DNA of 64,000 nt, taken from contig CAYOVA010000004.1 of NCBI GenBank assembly GCA_964407325.1, forward strand, positions 19,323-83,322, in the 5' to 3' direction. Positions 61,807-64,000 of this stretch are shown here, piece after piece. The position numbers were made by a program, and so were the translations under genes. Origin of the DNA: JAOAFZ01 sp964407325. Lineage in GTDB: Bacteria; Patescibacteriota; Microgenomatia; UBA1406; GWC2-37-13. The notes beneath the pieces were generated by a model. It had not been told where the DNA came from and made no database searches. It saw only the letters and a program-made list of their open reading frames with translations. How positions within the stretch are numbered: position 1 is the stretch's first letter; every line of letters begins with the position of its first letter.

Positions 61807-62871
61807 ATGTCGAATTTTATCTCAAATTTAGGAAAAATGCAGCTGCCGTTCTTTTCTTCTTTACATGTGTATTTTGATATGGGAACCTCTCAAACAAGAG
61901 TTGCTGTAAAAGATAAAGGAATAATATTCCGAGAAGCTACCTATTTAGGGCTAAATACCCGTACTCGGGAATATATTTTTTTTGGAAATGAAGCAAAGTC
62001 TATTCTGGGAAAGACACCTGATTTTATTCAAATCGTAAAACCAATGGTCAATGGAATCTTATCTGACTTTGATGCAGAGGTAGCATATCTTTCATTTACT
62101 ATTGATAAAGCTGTGAATCCGTATGTTTCCCAGAGCTGGATCATTAAACCAACGATTGCCGCTTATGCAACCGCTCCTTCAATTGCTACTGAAATCGAAA
62201 GGCGTGCAGTTGAAGAAAGCTTAATTAAAGCAGGTTGTCGTTCTGTGGTAGTTTTGGAACGCGCTATCGCTACGGCTGCAGGATGCGGGTTTAATATATT
62301 TACTCATCACCCTCATTATATTATAGACATGGGAGCTGGGCTTATTGAGCTTTCGATTGTGAGTGGTGGAGGAATAGTTGCCCAAAAAACATTAAAACAT
62401 GCTGGCGATTACATGAACAAACAGATAGGAAGTTATGTCTACATGAAACACGGCATTATGCTGGGAGAAAACACCTGCGAAGAAATAAAAAAAGAACTGC
62501 TGCGATTTGATGATGAGGATGTAACCACAAATGTTCGTGGTAAGTCACTCGAAACAGGATTGCCCAAATCCGTAAAACTAAAAACCTCTGATATTAAGGA
62601 AGCGCTTTCTTCCTCCTTTAACCAAATAATCGATACGACAAAAGAATTAATCGAGCTATCGCCTCCGGAAGTCGCAGATGAAGTATTTTCAAATGGTATT
62701 GCACTGACCGGCTGCATGGCGGATATCCCAGGAGTTGACAATTTTTTTACGAAAGAGCTAAAAATCGAAACCTATATTGCCAAAAACCATGCCGATGCCA
62801 CTATTCATGGCCTAATGCACCTCGATAAAAACCCAGATGATATCTTTAAACTGATTGGTTACAACCAATAA
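61807..62871 (+). CDS. MreB-like actin-family protein
   Basis: The 354-aa protein has a phosphate-1 motif FDMGTSQTRV (about 23-32). Later segments resemble MreB: PMVNGILSDFDAE, ERRAVEESLIKAGCR and IDMGAGLIELSIVSGGG (phosphate 2, divergent from DIGGGT). It may organise cell shape or the pilus machinery, but the divergent loops leave ATP binding open. TATAAT (61789-61794) lies 12 nt upstream. Confidence 0.78.
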   Translation: MSNFISNLGKMQLPFFSSLHVYFDMGTSQTRVAVKDKGIIFREATYLGLNTRTREYIFFGNEAKSILGKTPDFIQIVKPMVNGILSDFDAEVAYLSFTIDKAVNPYVSQSWIIKPTIAAYATAPSIATEIERRAVEESLIKAGCRSVVVLERAIATAAGCGFNIFTHHPHYIIDMGAGLIELSIVSGGGIVAQKTLKHAGDYMNKQIGSYVYMKHGIMLGENTCEEIKKELLRFDDEDVTTNVRGKSLETGLPKSVKLKTSDIKEALSSSFNQIIDTTKELIELSPPEVADEVFSNGIALTGCMADIPGVDNFFTKELKIETYIAKNHADATIHGLMHLDKNPDDIFKLIGYNQ

Positions 62872-62872
62872 C

Positions 62873-62901
62873 TTGACATCTCATTAAAAAATCTTCATAA
62901 T
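62873..62901 (+). promoter_or_regulatory. Promoter of the second major pilin
   Basis: TTGACA (62873-62878), a 17-nt spacer and CATAAT (62896-62901). The ATG is at 62931, so this transcript has a leader of about 20 nt, AT-rich and without Shine-Dalgarno. Confidence 0.7.
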
Positions 62902-62930
62902 GAAATTACTTTATTTATTTTTCCAAAATT

Positions 62931-63521
62931 ATGCTGAGCACCTATTTAAAACAACTGAACATCCGTTCACGGATAAATGCTTTTACGATTGTTGAACTGC
63001 TTGTTGTTATTGGAATTATTGGTGTTCTTGCAATAACGTTATTAGCCCTTTTAAATCCTGCTGAAGCTCAAAGAAGGAGCCGTGACTCAAAAAGACTACG
63101 CGATGTAAACACTCTGCAGGCAATTATTAATCAATACCTTGAAGACGGAAATACATTTTCAGCTTGTACAGGCGGCCCCACAGGAACACCATGTAGCTCA
63201 ACTTCAGCTGGTGCCACCGATACCGATGAATGCCAGAACACAAACTGGCTCGGAGTAAATGTATGTTCCTATGCGCAGGGGATTCCTGTTGATCCGGTAA
63301 ATGGTGCTGCGACATGTGTAACTGCTGCAGCAACTACAGGTTCATGCGCCAATGTTGTGTATCGTGTTGCAGTAAACGGTAGGAACTATGAAATCAATGC
63401 ACGTCAAGAATCAGTAAACAATGATTCACGTGTAACAGGTGATAGTGGAGACTCAGCTCAATGGGTGGAAGTATTCAACGGTACAGATGGAACATTGATT
63501 CCTAACTCAAATAACAATTAA
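62931..63521 (+). CDS. Major type IV pilin, copy 2
   Basis: The 196-aa prepilin has a 17-residue leader ending NA|FTIVELLVVIGIIG. The same NPAEAQRRSRDSKR segment as copy 1 follows, then a Cys-rich Thr/Ala/Gly globular domain. Copies 1 and 2 are close in the helix and diverge in the head. Ala again replaces Gly at -1. Confidence 0.9.
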   Translation: MLSTYLKQLNIRSRINAFTIVELLVVIGIIGVLAITLLALLNPAEAQRRSRDSKRLRDVNTLQAIINQYLEDGNTFSACTGGPTGTPCSSTSAGATDTDECQNTNWLGVNVCSYAQGIPVDPVNGAATCVTAAATTGSCANVVYRVAVNGRNYEINARQESVNNDSRVTGDSGDSAQWVEVFNGTDGTLIPNSNNN

Positions 63522-63540
63522 TTCGGTATCGAATGTAAAA

Positions 63541-63572
63541 ACAGTCCCGATGCTCTCGGGACTGTTTTTTTT
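63541..63572 (+). terminator. Terminator after pilin 2
   Basis: A perfect 10-bp stem ACAGTCCCGA/TCGGGACTGT with a 5-nt loop, followed by eight T. Confidence 0.95.
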
Positions 63573-63609
63573 GATGCAGATAAGTGAATAAATTTAGCAA
63601 ATTTACCCC

Positions 63610-63713
63610 TTGACTGATAAAATATACCTGGTATTCTATATATACATCTTCAATGATGCCGGTATCTAAGCCGCAAAAATGTCATTGACAATACAGGTGT
63701 ACTTATATACAAT
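63610..63713 (+). promoter_or_regulatory. Tandem promoters of the rRNA operon
   Basis: P1: TTGACT (63610-63615), 16-nt spacer, TATTCT (63632-63637). P2: TTGACA (63685-63690), 17-nt spacer, TACAAT (63708-63713), close to consensus. A third TTGACA at 63759 has only a weak -10 (TATTTT at 63781). Tandem strong promoters fit rRNA transcription. Confidence 0.75.
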
Positions 63714-63799
63714 AAGGATCTCCAATCTTCTTGGGGAAAAACTAGTGATTTGAGAACATTGACATTTCGTTTCATAAGTGTATTTTCCGCTGATAATCG

Positions 63800-63892
63800 G
63801 GTTAGGAATGTTCTCCATTTCTAACCAAATTTTTCTTTGATTTTAATACATTAGATATAGTTACATTTTTAAACAGGAATTTATTTCTGTTT
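63800..63892 (+). other. rRNA leader hairpins (likely processing region)
   Basis: A hairpin GGTTAG/CTAACC (63800-63826, followed by an A/T-rich run) and a 9-bp stem AAACAGGAA/TTTCTGTTT (63871-63892) lie between the promoters and 16S. The second could be the 5' half-site of RNase III-type processing or a local fold. Everything from 63573 to 63941 is non-coding. Confidence 0.5.
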
Positions 63893-63941
63893 GGATATGG
63901 ATACTCGCAAGAGCTTATCTATTGAGTACAAATCATACTTT

Positions 63942-64000
63942 TTTCATAAGAGTTTGATCCTGGCTCAGGATGAACGCTAGCGGTGTGCCTGAGATATGCA
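63942..64000 (+). rRNA. rrs: 16S ribosomal RNA, 5' end (truncated by window edge)
   Basis: AGAGTTTGATCCTGGCTCAG begins at 63949, which corresponds to E. coli position 8, followed by GATGAACGCTAGCGGTGTGC, the usual helix 2-3 region. The first bases of the mature RNA are estimated at about 63942. Only 59 nt are in the window, too little to place the lineage. Confidence 0.96.

Overview
The window looks like a chromosome segment from a Candidate Phyla Radiation (Patescibacteria) bacterium, most likely of the Microgenomates/Katanobacteria type; the exact lineage is inference. The grounds are a streamlined gene set, Thr/Pro-rich linkers in secreted proteins, CPR-style type IV pilins, reduced forms of universal proteins (trigger factor without its PPIase domain, ThrRS without TGS, PheT without its tRNA-binding OB domain) and the first bases of a 16S rRNA gene at the right edge. 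TGA is used as a stop, so the code is standard. One assembly gap (100 N) lies at 37605-37704.

Layout. 1-13.5 kb is accessory-rich: a truncated hflX, a membrane mannosyltransferase, two methyltransferase-like proteins, a large secreted SGNH hydrolase with duplicated C-terminal modules, an HNH protein running into tRNA-Arg, two paralogous secreted lysozyme-like proteins, a trigger factor and mtaB. 13.4-19.3 kb holds tRNA-Asp and tRNA-Val, a RecD/Dda-like helicase, small Shine-Dalgarno-led GC-rich cassettes, and an extracytoplasmic flavin module (RnfD/NqrB-like, FMN-binding protein, ApbE). 19.3-24.4 kb is a compact threonine operon (aspartate kinase, hom, asd, P-loop kinase, thrC) behind a leader-peptide attenuator. 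24.4-41.6 kb holds trpS and a thrS-infC ... rpmI-rplT ... pheS-pheT series, the order of the classical E. coli operon, interrupted by inserted genes: a GH5-like enzyme, an M28 peptidase, and two unknown paralogs that each have their own leader-peptide attenuator. 41.6-50.4 kb carries a HAD phosphatase, a class III cyclase, a bifunctional PBP, recG, nusB, rnc and rpsP. 50.4-63.5 kb is a type IV pilus locus (pilO/N/M, minor pilins, pilB/T/C, two pilins) with an O-antigen-ligase-like glycosyltransferase and an MreB-like protein, followed by the rRNA promoter region.

Two themes tie the window together. First, many genes start only about 5-12 nt downstream of a TATAAT-like box and have no Shine-Dalgarno, which implies widespread leaderless mRNAs; a few small GC-rich ORFs have strong Shine-Dalgarno sequences and stand out as foreign or specialised. 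Second, four transcription attenuators share one design: a promoter, a near-leaderless short peptide whose last codons form the antiterminator strand, then a terminator with a U tract. Two use Thr/Ile or Thr codons and control threonine synthesis and ThrRS. The other two control paralogs of unknown function. That last pair is the best candidate for an undescribed system.
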